Part shown: positions 35,543 to 44,660 of the stretch, one piece after another
Numbering within the stretch: the first letter of the stretch is position 1
Layout: every line of letters starts with the position of its first letter
Source of the DNA: Reyranella sp.
GTDB lineage: Bacteria > Pseudomonadota > Alphaproteobacteria > Reyranellales > Reyranellaceae
NCBI RefSeq assembly: GCF_004297405.1
Contig: NZ_SCVC01000004.1
Span: forward strand, 186,001-250,000
DNA length: 64,000 nt
Reading direction: 5' to 3'
Translations under genes and position numbers: made by a program
The notes under the pieces: model-generated
Told to the model about the DNA's origin: nothing
The model's input: the letters and a program-made list of their open reading frames with translations, nothing else
Databases searched by the model: none

Positions 35543-36418
35543 ATGACATCGGTCGACCACGTCAACGTCTTCACGCACCAGGGAAAGGGCGGCAATCCCT
35601 GCCCGCTCGTCGTCGATGCCAAGGGCATGAGCGGCGAGCAGATGCAAGCCGTCGCGCGCAAGCACGGCCATGAATCCGGCTTCGTGTTGCCGGCGGAATC
35701 GGAAGACTTCGATCTGACCCTGCGTTTCTACGTGCCCAACCATGAGATGGAGATGTGCGGGCACGCGACCGTCGGCGCGTTGTGGCTCCTGGCTCGCAAC
35801 AGCCTCCTGTCGAAGACGACAGTACGCATCGCCACCCGGAGCGGCCCCGTCACCGGCTTCCTGAGCAAGGGAACCGATGGCATGCCCAAGGTCGAGATTA
35901 CCCAACCGGCCGGGCGCGTTGGTGCGCTGACGACCGAGCAGACGAACGACGTCCTGCACGCTCTCGGTATTGGGCGCGATGCCCTCGCAGATCTACCGCT
36001 GCACAACGCCGTGACGTCGAGGACCAAGACTCTGGTTCCGATGAAGGATGTCGACCGGCTCAATGCGCTCGTCGCCGATCCGGCGCGGGTAGAGGCCGTC
36101 TGTCGTCGCATCGGCTCCACTGGCTTGTATCCTTACACCATCCGGGACAAGGGCGAACGGACCTTCGAAGCCCGCCAGTTTCCGCGATCTTCCGGCTACC
36201 CCGAAGATGCAGCGACCGGCATAGCGGCCGCTGCCCTGGCATTCGGCCTACTGGCCGACGCGACGATCGACCGTAATGACCGACTGATCCGAATCTTCCA
36301 GGGGCGAGCCATGGGTCAGCTTTCCGAAATCCATGTGCGCATCGGCTTTGCTGACGGCCAGGCGATCGGCTGCCTGCTTGGAGGTGCCGTGACGCCGGCC
36401 GACATGGACGAGCCCTGA
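35543..36418 (+). CDS. PhzF-family isomerase/epimerase (copy 2)
   Basis: A 291-residue PhzF-like protein. It has VNVFTHQGKGGNPCPLV, HESGFVLPAE with the catalytic Glu, EMEMCGHATVGALWLL and GYPEDAATGIAAAALAFGL. It differs clearly from copy 1, so this is an old paralogue and not a recent duplication. The ATG at 35543 starts the conserved fold; an open frame extends upstream inside the crotonase gene but is antagonistic to its coding. Substrate unknown. Confidence 0.92.
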   Translation: MTSVDHVNVFTHQGKGGNPCPLVVDAKGMSGEQMQAVARKHGHESGFVLPAESEDFDLTLRFYVPNHEMEMCGHATVGALWLLARNSLLSKTTVRIATRSGPVTGFLSKGTDGMPKVEITQPAGRVGALTTEQTNDVLHALGIGRDALADLPLHNAVTSRTKTLVPMKDVDRLNALVADPARVEAVCRRIGSTGLYPYTIRDKGERTFEARQFPRSSGYPEDAATGIAAAALAFGLLADATIDRNDRLIRIFQGRAMGQLSEIHVRIGFADGQAIGCLLGGAVTPADMDEP

Positions 36419-36436
36419 CAAAGGGTTGTCGGCGGG

Positions 36437-37345
36437 CTATTCGGCCAACCGCACCGTCTCGACGAGGTAATCGAGAAAGGCCCTGACGCGCGCGGGCAAG
36501 TAGCCACCCTGGCCAAGAAAGACTGCGTGTACGGGATCGGTATCACCTGGATTGCAGTTCTCCAGCACCGGGATCAAGCGTCCTGCCTTGATGTCGGCAG
36601 CCACTTCGTACCAAGCCAGTCGCGCCAGACCGAGCCCGTTCAGGACGAGCTGTCGCAGGGCCTCGCCGTTGCTTACCTGCGCATTGCCGGCCACAGGCAA
36701 GTCAATGCGTTTGCCATTGCGCACCAGTGGCCAGACATCTACCGAGCGGACGAAGCCTAACCCGAGCCGATTATGCCGCTCCAGCTCGGCGGGCGACTTC
36801 GGCGTGCCGTGCCGCGCGAAGTAGCTCGGTGCACCCACGATGACCCGGCGCGTCTCCCCCAGCTTGCGGGCGAGCAGGCTGGAACTCTTCAGCGGGCCGG
36901 TGCGGATCGCCACGTCGGTCCGCTCGACGATCAGGTCGACCGTCGTGTCGATCAAGGTGAGGTCGACAGTGATGTCGGGATACCGGTCGAGGAACTTCGG
37001 CAGCGACGGCAGCAGGAAGTGGACGCCAAACGGCACGTTGGCATTGACTCGCAGCCGTCCGCTGGGCGTTTCGTTGGCTGCCACTCCGCGCTCTGCCTCG
37101 CCGAGATCGGCGAGGATGCGAACACTACGCTCATAAAAGAGCGTGCCTTCGGGCGTGAGCTGGAAACGGCGCGTCGAACGGTTGATCAGCCGGGCACCCA
37201 GCCGGTGCTCCAGGCGGCTAACGAGCTTGCTGACTGCCGAAGGGCTCATGCGGAGCGACCGCGCCGCCGCGGAGAAGCCGCCGCGATCGACGACCTGGGC
37301 AAATACCTCCATCTCCCCGGACCGGTTGATCTCGCGCAGGCTCAT
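36437..37345 (-). CDS. LysR-family transcriptional regulator
   Basis: A 302-residue LysR regulator. The winged helix-turn-helix reads FAQVVDRGGFSAAARSLRMS and SAVSKLVSRLEHRLGARLIN, followed by a linker and the periplasmic-binding-like effector domain. The sequence fits the CrgA-like group that often controls divergent efflux or oxidoreductase genes. It faces the MFS gene across a 109-base promoter region, so it probably regulates that transporter. Confidence 0.93.
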   Translation of the reverse strand: MSLREINRSGEMEVFAQVVDRGGFSAAARSLRMSPSAVSKLVSRLEHRLGARLINRSTRRFQLTPEGTLFYERSVRILADLGEAERGVAANETPSGRLRVNANVPFGVHFLLPSLPKFLDRYPDITVDLTLIDTTVDLIVERTDVAIRTGPLKSSSLLARKLGETRRVIVGAPSYFARHGTPKSPAELERHNRLGLGFVRSVDVWPLVRNGKRIDLPVAGNAQVSNGEALRQLVLNGLGLARLAWYEVAADIKAGRLIPVLENCNPGDTDPVHAVFLGQGGYLPARVRAFLDYLVETVRLAE

Positions 37346-37454
37346 TGTGATTTCAATTCATAAGTCATGTTCTGAAAGGAAGTCTACGTCACAGGGCAGC
37401 AGCACACCATTTCGTCCCTTCCAAACCTTGTTTGCCCACGGAAGGTCGTCCGCC
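37346..37454. promoter_or_regulatory. Divergent LysR/MFS promoter region
   Basis: The gap holds a dyad TTCA-N12-TGAA near 37357-37376, close to the LysR start and spaced like a LysR box (T-N11-A). The right half contains no obvious further repeat. Assignment as the regulator's binding site is inference from position. Confidence 0.35.
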
Positions 37455-38651
37455 ATGCCGCTTGCCCTCTATGCCCTGACTGCCGGCGCGTTCGGCATTG
37501 GCGTCACCGAATTCGTCATCATGGGCCTCCTGCTGGAGGTCAGCACCGATCTCGGCGTTTCGATCCCGGCGGCCGGGCTCCTGATCTCCGGCTATGCACT
37601 GGGCGTCGTCGTGGGCGCTCCCGTGATGACGGTCATGACGCGGCGCTGGCCCCGCAAGACCGTGCTGCTCACCCTGATGTTGATCTTCACCCTGGGCAAC
37701 GCGGCCTGTGCCCTCGCTCCGTCCTATGCCTCCCTGATGATGGCGCGAGTCGTGACGGCCTTCGCCCATGGCACCTTCTTTGGCGTGGGTTCGGTGGTCG
37801 CCACGGGCCTCGTCGCGGCCGACCGGCGCGCCTCGGCCATCGCCGTCATGTTCACCGGCCTCACGGTCGCCAACATCCTGGGCGTCCCCTTCGGCACCTG
37901 GCTCGGCCAGATGCTGGGATGGCGCGCCACCTTCTGGGCCGTGACCTTGGTCGGCGTCGTCGCCATGGCGGTGATTGCACTCTTCGTCCCGCGCGGCACA
38001 TCGGCCCCGGAAGAGGGTGACTGGCGTAGCGATCTCCGCGCCCTGGCGCGGCCGCCGGTGTTCCTCGGCCTCCTGACCACGGTCCTGGGCTTCGGCGGTC
38101 TGTTCGCCGTCTTCACCTACATCGCCCCTATCCTAACTCAGATCACCGGATTCGAGGACGCGGCCGTGTCGCCGATCCTGCTCGTCTTTGGCGCCGGCCT
38201 GATCGCCGGCAACCTGATCGGCGGCCGACTGGCCGATTGGCGGCTGGTGCCGAGCATCCTGGGAAGCCTTGCAGTCCTTGCCGGCGTGCTGGCACTGATG
38301 ACCTTCGCAATCCATGACCGGATTGCGGCTGTAGCCTTTATCGCCCTGCTGGGCGCAGCTGCCTTCGCCACGGTGCCGCCCCTACAGATGTGGGTGCTGG
38401 AGAAAGCCGTCGGCGCCGGCCAAAGCCTCGCCTCCAGCTTCAACATTGCCGCCTTCAATCTCGGCAACGCCGCCGGTGCGTGGCTGGGCGGCTTCGTGAT
38501 CGATCGCGGGCCGGGTCTCGGCGCCGTGACCTGGGTTGCCGCGTTGGTGCCCCTGTCCGCCATGCTCGTTGCCTTGCTGGCGTTAAGGCTCGACAGCCGA
38601 AATCGTCAAAATGCCGACGTCGTCCCGGCAACGTCCGGCGCTTGCGACTAG
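37455..38651 (+). CDS. Major facilitator superfamily transporter (DHA1-type)
   Basis: A 398-residue 12-helix MFS protein. The first helix pair with FGIGVTEFVIMGLLLEVSTD is a hallmark of the AraJ/YdhP-like group of DHA1 exporters; the loop VMTRRWPRK follows helix 2, and GNAAGAWLGGFVID marks helix 11. Such proteins export drugs, sugars or purine nucleosides. It diverges from the LysR gene that likely controls it and converges on the cyclase/TPR gene 30 bases downstream. Confidence 0.9.
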   Translation: MPLALYALTAGAFGIGVTEFVIMGLLLEVSTDLGVSIPAAGLLISGYALGVVVGAPVMTVMTRRWPRKTVLLTLMLIFTLGNAACALAPSYASLMMARVVTAFAHGTFFGVGSVVATGLVAADRRASAIAVMFTGLTVANILGVPFGTWLGQMLGWRATFWAVTLVGVVAMAVIALFVPRGTSAPEEGDWRSDLRALARPPVFLGLLTTVLGFGGLFAVFTYIAPILTQITGFEDAAVSPILLVFGAGLIAGNLIGGRLADWRLVPSILGSLAVLAGVLALMTFAIHDRIAAVAFIALLGAAAFATVPPLQMWVLEKAVGAGQSLASSFNIAAFNLGNAAGAWLGGFVIDRGPGLGAVTWVAALVPLSAMLVALLALRLDSRNRQNADVVPATSGACD

Positions 38652-38681
38652 CAATGCGCCCGATCGCAGAGGCGCGGGTTC

Positions 38682-40490
38682 CTACTCAGGAATACCGGCG
38701 CGGAGCAGACCATCCCTGTATCTTTCACGGTCCTGCGGCCTGCGCAGAGGAAGCATTGGAACAAGCGTAGTGACCCGAGCCAATGGATCGAGTTCCAGGA
38801 CTCGCGACGCTGCCGCCTTGGCGTGATCGAGCTGGCCGCTCAGGGCGCCACTGATTGCAATCATCCGCCAGGCTGGCAAGAAACTGGGAACCTCTCCAAC
38901 GGCCTTCCGGGCCAGTTGCATCGCATCGTCGTAGTGCCCGGCAAAGAACGATGCGAATGCGACGGCTGTCTTCATCTGCATGACATTGGGATCGCGAGGA
39001 CTAAGACGCAGTGACCGCTCGAGATGCTCAAGCGCCACTTCGGGCTCCCCAAGATAGATCTTCACCCAACCACTGAAGTGCCAGCCCAGAGCGAAGTTCT
39101 GATTGAGGATCAGACCTCTCTCGATGAGGTCGGCCCCCACCTCCAGCTCCTCGGCAACATAGGCGAGATTGAAGCCGGCGACCGTCAGCGACCAGGGATC
39201 GTCCTGGCTAGCCAATTCGATGGCCCGACGCGACAGCCGTATCGCCTCCGCGCTCTCCGCCGCGACGTCGGTCATCCAACGGCTCTGCTTTCGAAGCGTG
39301 TAACACATGCCGGCCAGGGCATAGGCAGCCGCAAAGTTCGCGTCCAACCTGATCGCCTCATAGAGCATGGGCAACGCCGCTTCGTGCGCCGACTTGGTCC
39401 ATTTGTAGGTATTGGCCAGCGCACGCAAGTAATGATCGTAAGCATGCAGGCTGTCTGTCGGCTTTCGCTTGGCTCGTTCGATTTCGGCGACTCGCAGTTG
39501 CGGGACGAGTTCGCAAGCGACACTCGCGGCCACACGATCCTGAAGCTCAAAGACACCGTCGAGCGAACCATCGAATCTCTCCGCCCAAAGGTGCGTACCT
39601 GTTTCGCAGTCGATCAACTGCCCTGCGATACGTATTCGTTCTCCAGACTTGCGTACGCTTCCTTCGAGAACATATCGAACGCCCAATTCGCGGCCTACCT
39701 TGCTTATGTCGATGGAACTATCCCTGTACGTGAACGACGAGTTGCGAGAGATCACGAGCAAGGACTTGAAGCGGGAAAGCGCCGTAATGATCTCGGTCAC
39801 CATGCCATCGGCAAAGTAATCCTGCTCGACGTCGCCGCTCAAATTCCGGAAGGGCAGGACCGCCACCGACGGCTTGTCGGAAAGAATCACCGGCGGCTCT
39901 GTCGGCGCACTCGGGACCGCTGGAGTCCACTCGACAGCCTTTGACGACGCCGTCGACCAGTCGCTTGATTTCCATTTTACGGTGAACGCCTCCACCGGTT
40001 GATGGATGTTCTTGAGAGAGAGCCTTCCCGCGTCTTCAAAACTGGCCTTGAGCCGACGCGCTACCGCATCGTAGATGCTGCGGGACACCAAGATCCCTCC
40101 GACAGGCGCTGCGGCTTCGAGTCGGACTGCTACGTTGACGCCATCTCCATAGAGGTCCTCGTCGTCAACGAGCACGTCTCCGAGATGCAAGCCGATACGC
40201 AGCGAAAGCGGATGACTTTCGAGAGCGCTTTTCTCTGCCCCTGTCGCGGTTTGCTGAATCTCAATAGCCGCGCTCAGTGCTTCAACGGCGCTGGGAAAAT
40301 CGACAAGAACCCCATCGCCGACGAGTTTGAACAACCGGCCATTGTGTCTCGCGACAGCGGGTTCGATGAGTTGGGAGCGGAGGGCCTTGAGACGCGCGTG
40401 AGTTCCGCTTTCGTCGTCGCCCATCAGTCGCGAGTACCCCACGACGTCCATTGCGACTATCGCGGTCAGTTTGCGGGTCGGTTGCGCCAT
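38682..40490 (-). CDS. Class III nucleotide cyclase with TolB-like domain and TPR region
   Basis: A 602-residue protein. Residues 1-170 are a class III cyclase: metal Asp in AIVAMDVVGYSRLM, second Asp and purine-specifying Lys in FKLVGDGVLVDF, and the Asn/Arg pair in GVNVAVRLEA, so catalysis looks intact. Residues about 215-340 form a TolB/FlgO-like domain (SVAVLPFRNLSGD, YFADGMVTEIITALSRF). The C-terminal ~250 residues are TPR helices. This architecture is common in rhizobial-type genomes and gives cAMP or cGMP signalling linked to protein contacts. It follows a TPR gene by 75 bases on the same strand. Confidence 0.88.
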   Translation of the reverse strand: MAQPTRKLTAIVAMDVVGYSRLMGDDESGTHARLKALRSQLIEPAVARHNGRLFKLVGDGVLVDFPSAVEALSAAIEIQQTATGAEKSALESHPLSLRIGLHLGDVLVDDEDLYGDGVNVAVRLEAAAPVGGILVSRSIYDAVARRLKASFEDAGRLSLKNIHQPVEAFTVKWKSSDWSTASSKAVEWTPAVPSAPTEPPVILSDKPSVAVLPFRNLSGDVEQDYFADGMVTEIITALSRFKSLLVISRNSSFTYRDSSIDISKVGRELGVRYVLEGSVRKSGERIRIAGQLIDCETGTHLWAERFDGSLDGVFELQDRVAASVACELVPQLRVAEIERAKRKPTDSLHAYDHYLRALANTYKWTKSAHEAALPMLYEAIRLDANFAAAYALAGMCYTLRKQSRWMTDVAAESAEAIRLSRRAIELASQDDPWSLTVAGFNLAYVAEELEVGADLIERGLILNQNFALGWHFSGWVKIYLGEPEVALEHLERSLRLSPRDPNVMQMKTAVAFASFFAGHYDDAMQLARKAVGEVPSFLPAWRMIAISGALSGQLDHAKAAASRVLELDPLARVTTLVPMLPLRRPQDRERYRDGLLRAGIPE

Positions 40491-40565
40491 CCCTCCTCTC
40501 CGTTTGCCCGTCGGCAGCTACCCATCCTGTATTGTGTCCAGTATTCGACCGCGTGCAGCCAAGCT

Positions 40566-42215
40566 TCAGGCGGCAGCCCGGCGGCAAAAACACGAGGCTC
40601 GCACCTGAACCTCAGCACGCGCCGAGGCAAGGTCGAGCCGCGCCTTTATCAAAGGTGCCTCGACGGTATCGCCGCGCCGGGTCAAGCATTCGTGGAGACC
40701 GTGCAAGCTCCAGACGTTCTCCGGATGCTGGCAGGCCCGGCTAAGCTTGCCATCGAAACCGAGATCGGCGCGATAGACAGCTTCCGCTTCGCCGCTATGC
40801 CCCTGCTCCAGCAACAGTGCTCCCAGGGCATGCCGCGACGGCTGCATCCAGCCCCAGGGCTCGTCGTACGGCAACGCGTCCTCGAGAGCGACGGCGCGGC
40901 GCAGATGGGCGAAGGCGATATCATAGTTGGCGCGACGGTATTCCAGCTCGCCGCTCAGCATCTCCTCGGCAATGGCCAGCAGATCGACGACGGTGTTGTT
41001 GTGGACGCGCCGCGTGTCCGGCACCCTGGCCCTGGCTTTACGGAACGCGGCTCGCGCTTCTTCCGCCGCCGCGATATTGCCCAGGGTCGAGTGCGCGACG
41101 CCCCTGGCGTAGAGCATCATCGCCGTGGTCGAACAGTAGAGATCGCGATCCTCGGGCAATTCCTGGTCGATGATCTCCTGCCATTTGCCGAAGCGCACGA
41201 GAACGTGCTGTTTCATCGGGAGATAGCCCTCGATGAAATCGGCCATGGGCGGCGATGGAATGCGCAGCAACTCCTCGGGCGTCGTGTCGATCAGCTCCTG
41301 CGCCGCTCGGATAGCCGGAGTGTACTGGCCGAGGAACATCGCGCCGTAGATCGCGAAATGATGATTGTGGGTGCGGTAGAGGGCATAGACATTCAGCGCC
41401 CCTTCACGCTGCAGGAACTTCCGATCGGCGATGATTGCCTTCTCGTTGTAGACGACGACATCGCGGTAATGGCCGCAGAGTACGTCGATATGAGTCGGCA
41501 TATGGATGAGGTGTCCGGCATCCGGGACAAGGTCACGCAGCCGGTCACCGGCCCGGAGCGCCCGTTGCGGGAATGGCGACATTTCCATCAGATGGACATA
41601 GAGATGCAGCAGCCCCGGATGATCCCACGATGCCGGATAATCGCGGAAGGCATCCTCGAGCAGCTTCACCGCCTCGGCGGTGCCCGCGTCCTTGGCGACA
41701 CCGCCAGTCGACAGATCCCACATCTGCCACGGCGTCTCGTTCATGATCGCCTCGACGAGCACGGACCGGACATCGAGATCCGTCGGGTTCGCAACAAAGA
41801 CCGTGCGCATGGCCTTGGTGTAGGCGCGGTCCCAATCGGACTGGTCTTCGATCGGGTCACGCTGCGGATAGCGCGCCGGCAGGGCGCGTATCAACGCCTG
41901 CTCGATCGGCGTGGCCTGGTCCGCACGCTTCAATGCCTGTTGCATGGCATCGTAGGCCGCGGCGAGCGCCATGGCCTTGCCGGCAGGATCGTAGAGGTGC
42001 CAGGGCAGGTTGTAGTTCGGACCGGCCGCATAGGCGATTCCCCAATAGGCCATCGCACAACCGGAGTCGTGCTCCAGCGCCTTGCCGAAGCACTTGATCG
42101 CCTCTTCATGGTTGAAGGCGAAGACCCAGTTCAATCCCCTGTCGAACCAGAGCTGGGCGTCCGGAGATTTCGTGGTGATCGCGCGAGTGTAAGCGCCGAG
42201 ATCATAGTAACTCAT
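40566..42215 (-). CDS. Tetratricopeptide-repeat protein
   Basis: A 549-residue soluble protein, almost all alpha-helical. TPR-like repeats include WFDRGLNWVFAFNHEEAIKC with FGKALEHDSGCAMAYWGIAY, and later YDIAFAHLRRAVALEDALPY. There is no signal peptide or transmembrane helix. Related proteins are known only as TPR-containing hypotheticals. It lies upstream of the cyclase/TPR gene in the same direction. GAGGGGG precedes the ATG. Confidence 0.82.
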   Translation of the reverse strand: MSYYDLGAYTRAITTKSPDAQLWFDRGLNWVFAFNHEEAIKCFGKALEHDSGCAMAYWGIAYAAGPNYNLPWHLYDPAGKAMALAAAYDAMQQALKRADQATPIEQALIRALPARYPQRDPIEDQSDWDRAYTKAMRTVFVANPTDLDVRSVLVEAIMNETPWQMWDLSTGGVAKDAGTAEAVKLLEDAFRDYPASWDHPGLLHLYVHLMEMSPFPQRALRAGDRLRDLVPDAGHLIHMPTHIDVLCGHYRDVVVYNEKAIIADRKFLQREGALNVYALYRTHNHHFAIYGAMFLGQYTPAIRAAQELIDTTPEELLRIPSPPMADFIEGYLPMKQHVLVRFGKWQEIIDQELPEDRDLYCSTTAMMLYARGVAHSTLGNIAAAEEARAAFRKARARVPDTRRVHNNTVVDLLAIAEEMLSGELEYRRANYDIAFAHLRRAVALEDALPYDEPWGWMQPSRHALGALLLEQGHSGEAEAVYRADLGFDGKLSRACQHPENVWSLHGLHECLTRRGDTVEAPLIKARLDLASARAEVQVRASCFCRRAAA

Positions 42216-42300
42216 GGCATCCCCCTCATAAGCGGTGCGGCTGTACCAACAAGACGCTCACTCAACGCTGCAGGTACTATAGGCGCCCGGTCTTGATCCG

Positions 42301-43203
42301 TCACGACGTCGTCGCCGTGTCCCTGATCCAGGGTTCGCCCCAAAGGTTGGTCGCACGCTTGGCGCCGATCCATTTCTTGCCGGGCTGCCCCTTTTCCATC
42401 GCCTCGAGTTCCGCTGAGATCTCGATGTTGTTGCCGTCCGGGTCCTTGATCATGAAGAAGAGGTTGTTGCCGGCGCCATGCCGGCCGGGGCCCCACCAGA
42501 TCGGGATTTCCAGCGACGCGAAGTGGTCGGCCCAGAGCTTGAGGTCGTTCCAGCCAGTCGTCTCGTAGGCGTGATGATCGGCCCGCGATTGAGGAGCGCG
42601 GAATATCGCAAAGGTGTGATGCATCTCGTCGGATCGCAGGAAGCAGACATTCACGTCGCCGGCGTCAGGCCCTGTACCATCCTTGTGCACGGTATCCGAC
42701 GCCATGAAGCCGAGTGTCTTGCCGTAGAACTCGAACATCGCCGGAAACCGCGCCGAGGCCACCACGACATGCTGCAACATGCCGGGCAAGCCGCCGGCCG
42801 CTAAGTCCGCGCCTGCCGCGCTGCGTGCGCGCGCCCTCGTTCCGAAAACGGCCAGCCGATCGTCGGGATCGCGCACTGCGAAAGCATCTGCCCCGAACAA
42901 CGATGTCGGCGACGGCAGCAATGCCACGCCCTGTCCTTCGAGGAAGGAGTGATAGGTCTTGAGATGATCGCCGTCCCGAAGCGCAAAGGCGCTGTAAGCG
43001 TGTCCCGCTGCCTGCGCCGGGCCGATCACGATCGTGCGTGACGGTGCTTCGAGAAGGAATTCCGTCTCGGTCAGCTGGCTCACAGCCATGCCCATCGTCC
43101 GACTGTAGAAATCCGCGAGCCGGGCAGCGTCGGGTGAATCGTAGCGAATATGATCGAGCGTCGCCGGCCAAAGCGGCGAGACATCGAGGAGTTGCGTCGT
43201 CAT
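42301..43203 (-). CDS. Two-domain VOC-family protein (extradiol-dioxygenase-like)
   Basis: A 300-residue protein with two vicinal-oxygen-chelate modules. The first begins TLDHIRYDSPDAARLADFYS, the second GMLQHVVVASARFPAMFEFY; metal-ligand-type residues recur as His of HIRY/HVVV and Glu of DGNNIEISAE. The architecture is that of extradiol ring-cleavage dioxygenases. ATG 43203 is preceded by GGAG. No neighbouring meta-cleavage hydrolase or dehydrogenase shows a catechol pathway, though an alpha/beta hydrolase is 1.5 kb away on the other strand. Confidence 0.85.
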   Translation of the reverse strand: MTTQLLDVSPLWPATLDHIRYDSPDAARLADFYSRTMGMAVSQLTETEFLLEAPSRTIVIGPAQAAGHAYSAFALRDGDHLKTYHSFLEGQGVALLPSPTSLFGADAFAVRDPDDRLAVFGTRARARSAAGADLAAGGLPGMLQHVVVASARFPAMFEFYGKTLGFMASDTVHKDGTGPDAGDVNVCFLRSDEMHHTFAIFRAPQSRADHHAYETTGWNDLKLWADHFASLEIPIWWGPGRHGAGNNLFFMIKDPDGNNIEISAELEAMEKGQPGKKWIGAKRATNLWGEPWIRDTATTS

Positions 43204-43315
43204 TGCTGGAGTCTCCTGCAACGCTCAATCGTGAGGAATGCCCTTCAAGCTGGCAACCCGGAAAGCGCGAATCACAACGTGAGTTGGCGGAACGTGTTAC
43301 AGTCCAACGTTAGTC

Positions 43316-44569
43316 ATGCCTTTTTCCCTTGATCCCCTCGTCTTCGGTTTCCTCGTCGCCCTCGGCATCGGTCTGCTGATCGGCATCGACCGTGAGCGCA
43401 AGAAGGGCGAAGGCCCGACACGGGGCGCCGCCGGCCTCAGGACCTTCACTCTGGCCTCGCTGGCCGGCGCTACAGGCGTCGCCGTCGGTGGCGAGATTTT
43501 GCTGGCGGCCGTCACACTGGGCGTGACGGCCTTCGCCGGCCTTTCCTACTGGCACGCCCGCGAGACAGATCCAGGTCTCACGACGGAGATCGCCCTCGTG
43601 CTAACGGCACTGCTGGGCGGGCTCGCGATCCGCGAACCGGCTTACGCCGCGGGAATCGGCGTGGTCACGGCCGCGCTCCTCAATGCCCGTGCCGAACTGC
43701 ATCGATTCGTCCGGTCGGTTCTGACGGCCAAGGAAATTCGCGATCTCCTGGTCTTCGCCGGCGCGACCCTGATCGTGCTGCCATTGCTGCCCGATCATCC
43801 AATCGGGCCCTACGGCGCCTTCGATCTGCGCACGGTATGGATCGTCGTGATCCTGGTCATGGCCGTGGGGGCGCTGGGCTATGTCGCTGTCCGCGCAGTC
43901 GGCTCTCGTTTCGGCCTGCCCCTGGCTGGTCTTGCTTCGGGCTTCATCTCGAGCAGCGCCACGATCGGCGCGATGGGCGCGCGGGCGGCCAAAGAGCCGG
44001 AACTCATGAAGCCCGCCGTCGCCGGAGCCATTCTGTCCTCGGTCGCCACCGTCGTGCAGCTTGCCGTCCTGGTCGCCGTCACCAGCCTGCCGACACTCGA
44101 GGCCTTCGTCATGCCCTTGGTGCTCTCCGGCACGGCGGCAGTTCTCTACGGTGGCATCTTCACGCTCTGGGCATTGAAACAACGCGGCCAGTCGCAAGAA
44201 ACACCAGGGAGCGCCTTCAGCCTCAAAACCGCCCTCACCTTCGCCGCCATCCTCGCAGCAGTGCTGATCCTTGCCGCGGCACTACAGGATTGGTTCGGCG
44301 AAACAGGCGTCATCCTTGCTGCTGGAGCGGGCGGCTTCGCCGACGCTCACTCCGCCGCCATCTCCGTGGCATCGCTGGTGGCAGATGGCCGTCTCGAGCC
44401 GCCAGCGGCCATCGTCCCGATCCTGGTCGCTTTCACGACCAACACCCTGACCAAGATGATCTTCGCCGTTTCGGCTGGCGGCCGCACATTCGCGCTTTAC
44501 GTCATTCCGGGCCTGATCCTGATGGTGATCGCGGCCTGGGCGGGCGCGCTCTTCGTGCCACCGGGCTGA
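43316..44569 (+). CDS. MgtC/SapB-family membrane protein with DUF4010 domain
   Basis: A 417-residue, multi-helix inner-membrane protein. The N-terminal MgtC-like region has GLLIGIDRERKKGE and GAAGLRTFTLASLAGA; the rest matches DUF4010 with repeated hydrophobic helices and the conserved-looking GFADAHSAAISVASL. Its role is unknown; MgtC relatives affect magnesium stress or ATP synthase. It diverges from the VOC gene. A strong hairpin follows at 44627-44645. Confidence 0.88.
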   Translation: MPFSLDPLVFGFLVALGIGLLIGIDRERKKGEGPTRGAAGLRTFTLASLAGATGVAVGGEILLAAVTLGVTAFAGLSYWHARETDPGLTTEIALVLTALLGGLAIREPAYAAGIGVVTAALLNARAELHRFVRSVLTAKEIRDLLVFAGATLIVLPLLPDHPIGPYGAFDLRTVWIVVILVMAVGALGYVAVRAVGSRFGLPLAGLASGFISSSATIGAMGARAAKEPELMKPAVAGAILSSVATVVQLAVLVAVTSLPTLEAFVMPLVLSGTAAVLYGGIFTLWALKQRGQSQETPGSAFSLKTALTFAAILAAVLILAAALQDWFGETGVILAAGAGGFADAHSAAISVASLVADGRLEPPAAIVPILVAFTTNTLTKMIFAVSAGGRTFALYVIPGLILMVIAAWAGALFVPPG

Positions 44570-44626
44570 CAGACCATCACAGATCGAGATCGGGAAGACC
44601 TGTGTCCTGCGCCGCTCGAAGGTAGG

Positions 44627-44645
44627 CAGCGGCCCGAAGCCGCTG
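44627..44645 (+). terminator. GC-rich hairpin between the DUF4010 and hydrolase genes
   Basis: CAGCGGC-CCGAA-GCCGCTG is a perfect 7-bp stem with a 5-base loop, 57 bases after the DUF4010 stop and 15 before the hydrolase start. It fits a terminator stem but lacks a T-run, so a leader role for the hydrolase mRNA is also possible. Confidence 0.4.
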
Positions 44646-44660
44646 TACAGTCCGGGCCGC

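Noticed and set aside
38652..38681. GCGCC...GGCGC as a bidirectional terminator between MFS and cyclase genes
   Set aside because: Only five base pairs with a ten-base loop and no T-tracts on either side; too weak to list.
39999..42296. A 765-codon open frame on the plus strand
   Set aside because: It is antisense to the cyclase/TPR and TPR genes, which have clear domains, starts and ribosome-binding sites. The frame has no recognisable motif.
43204..43315. GGAAC...CGTT in the VOC/DUF4010 gap as an EcfG-type stress promoter
   Set aside because: The spacing is 14 bases, not the usual 16-17, and the second element is almost on the start codon.
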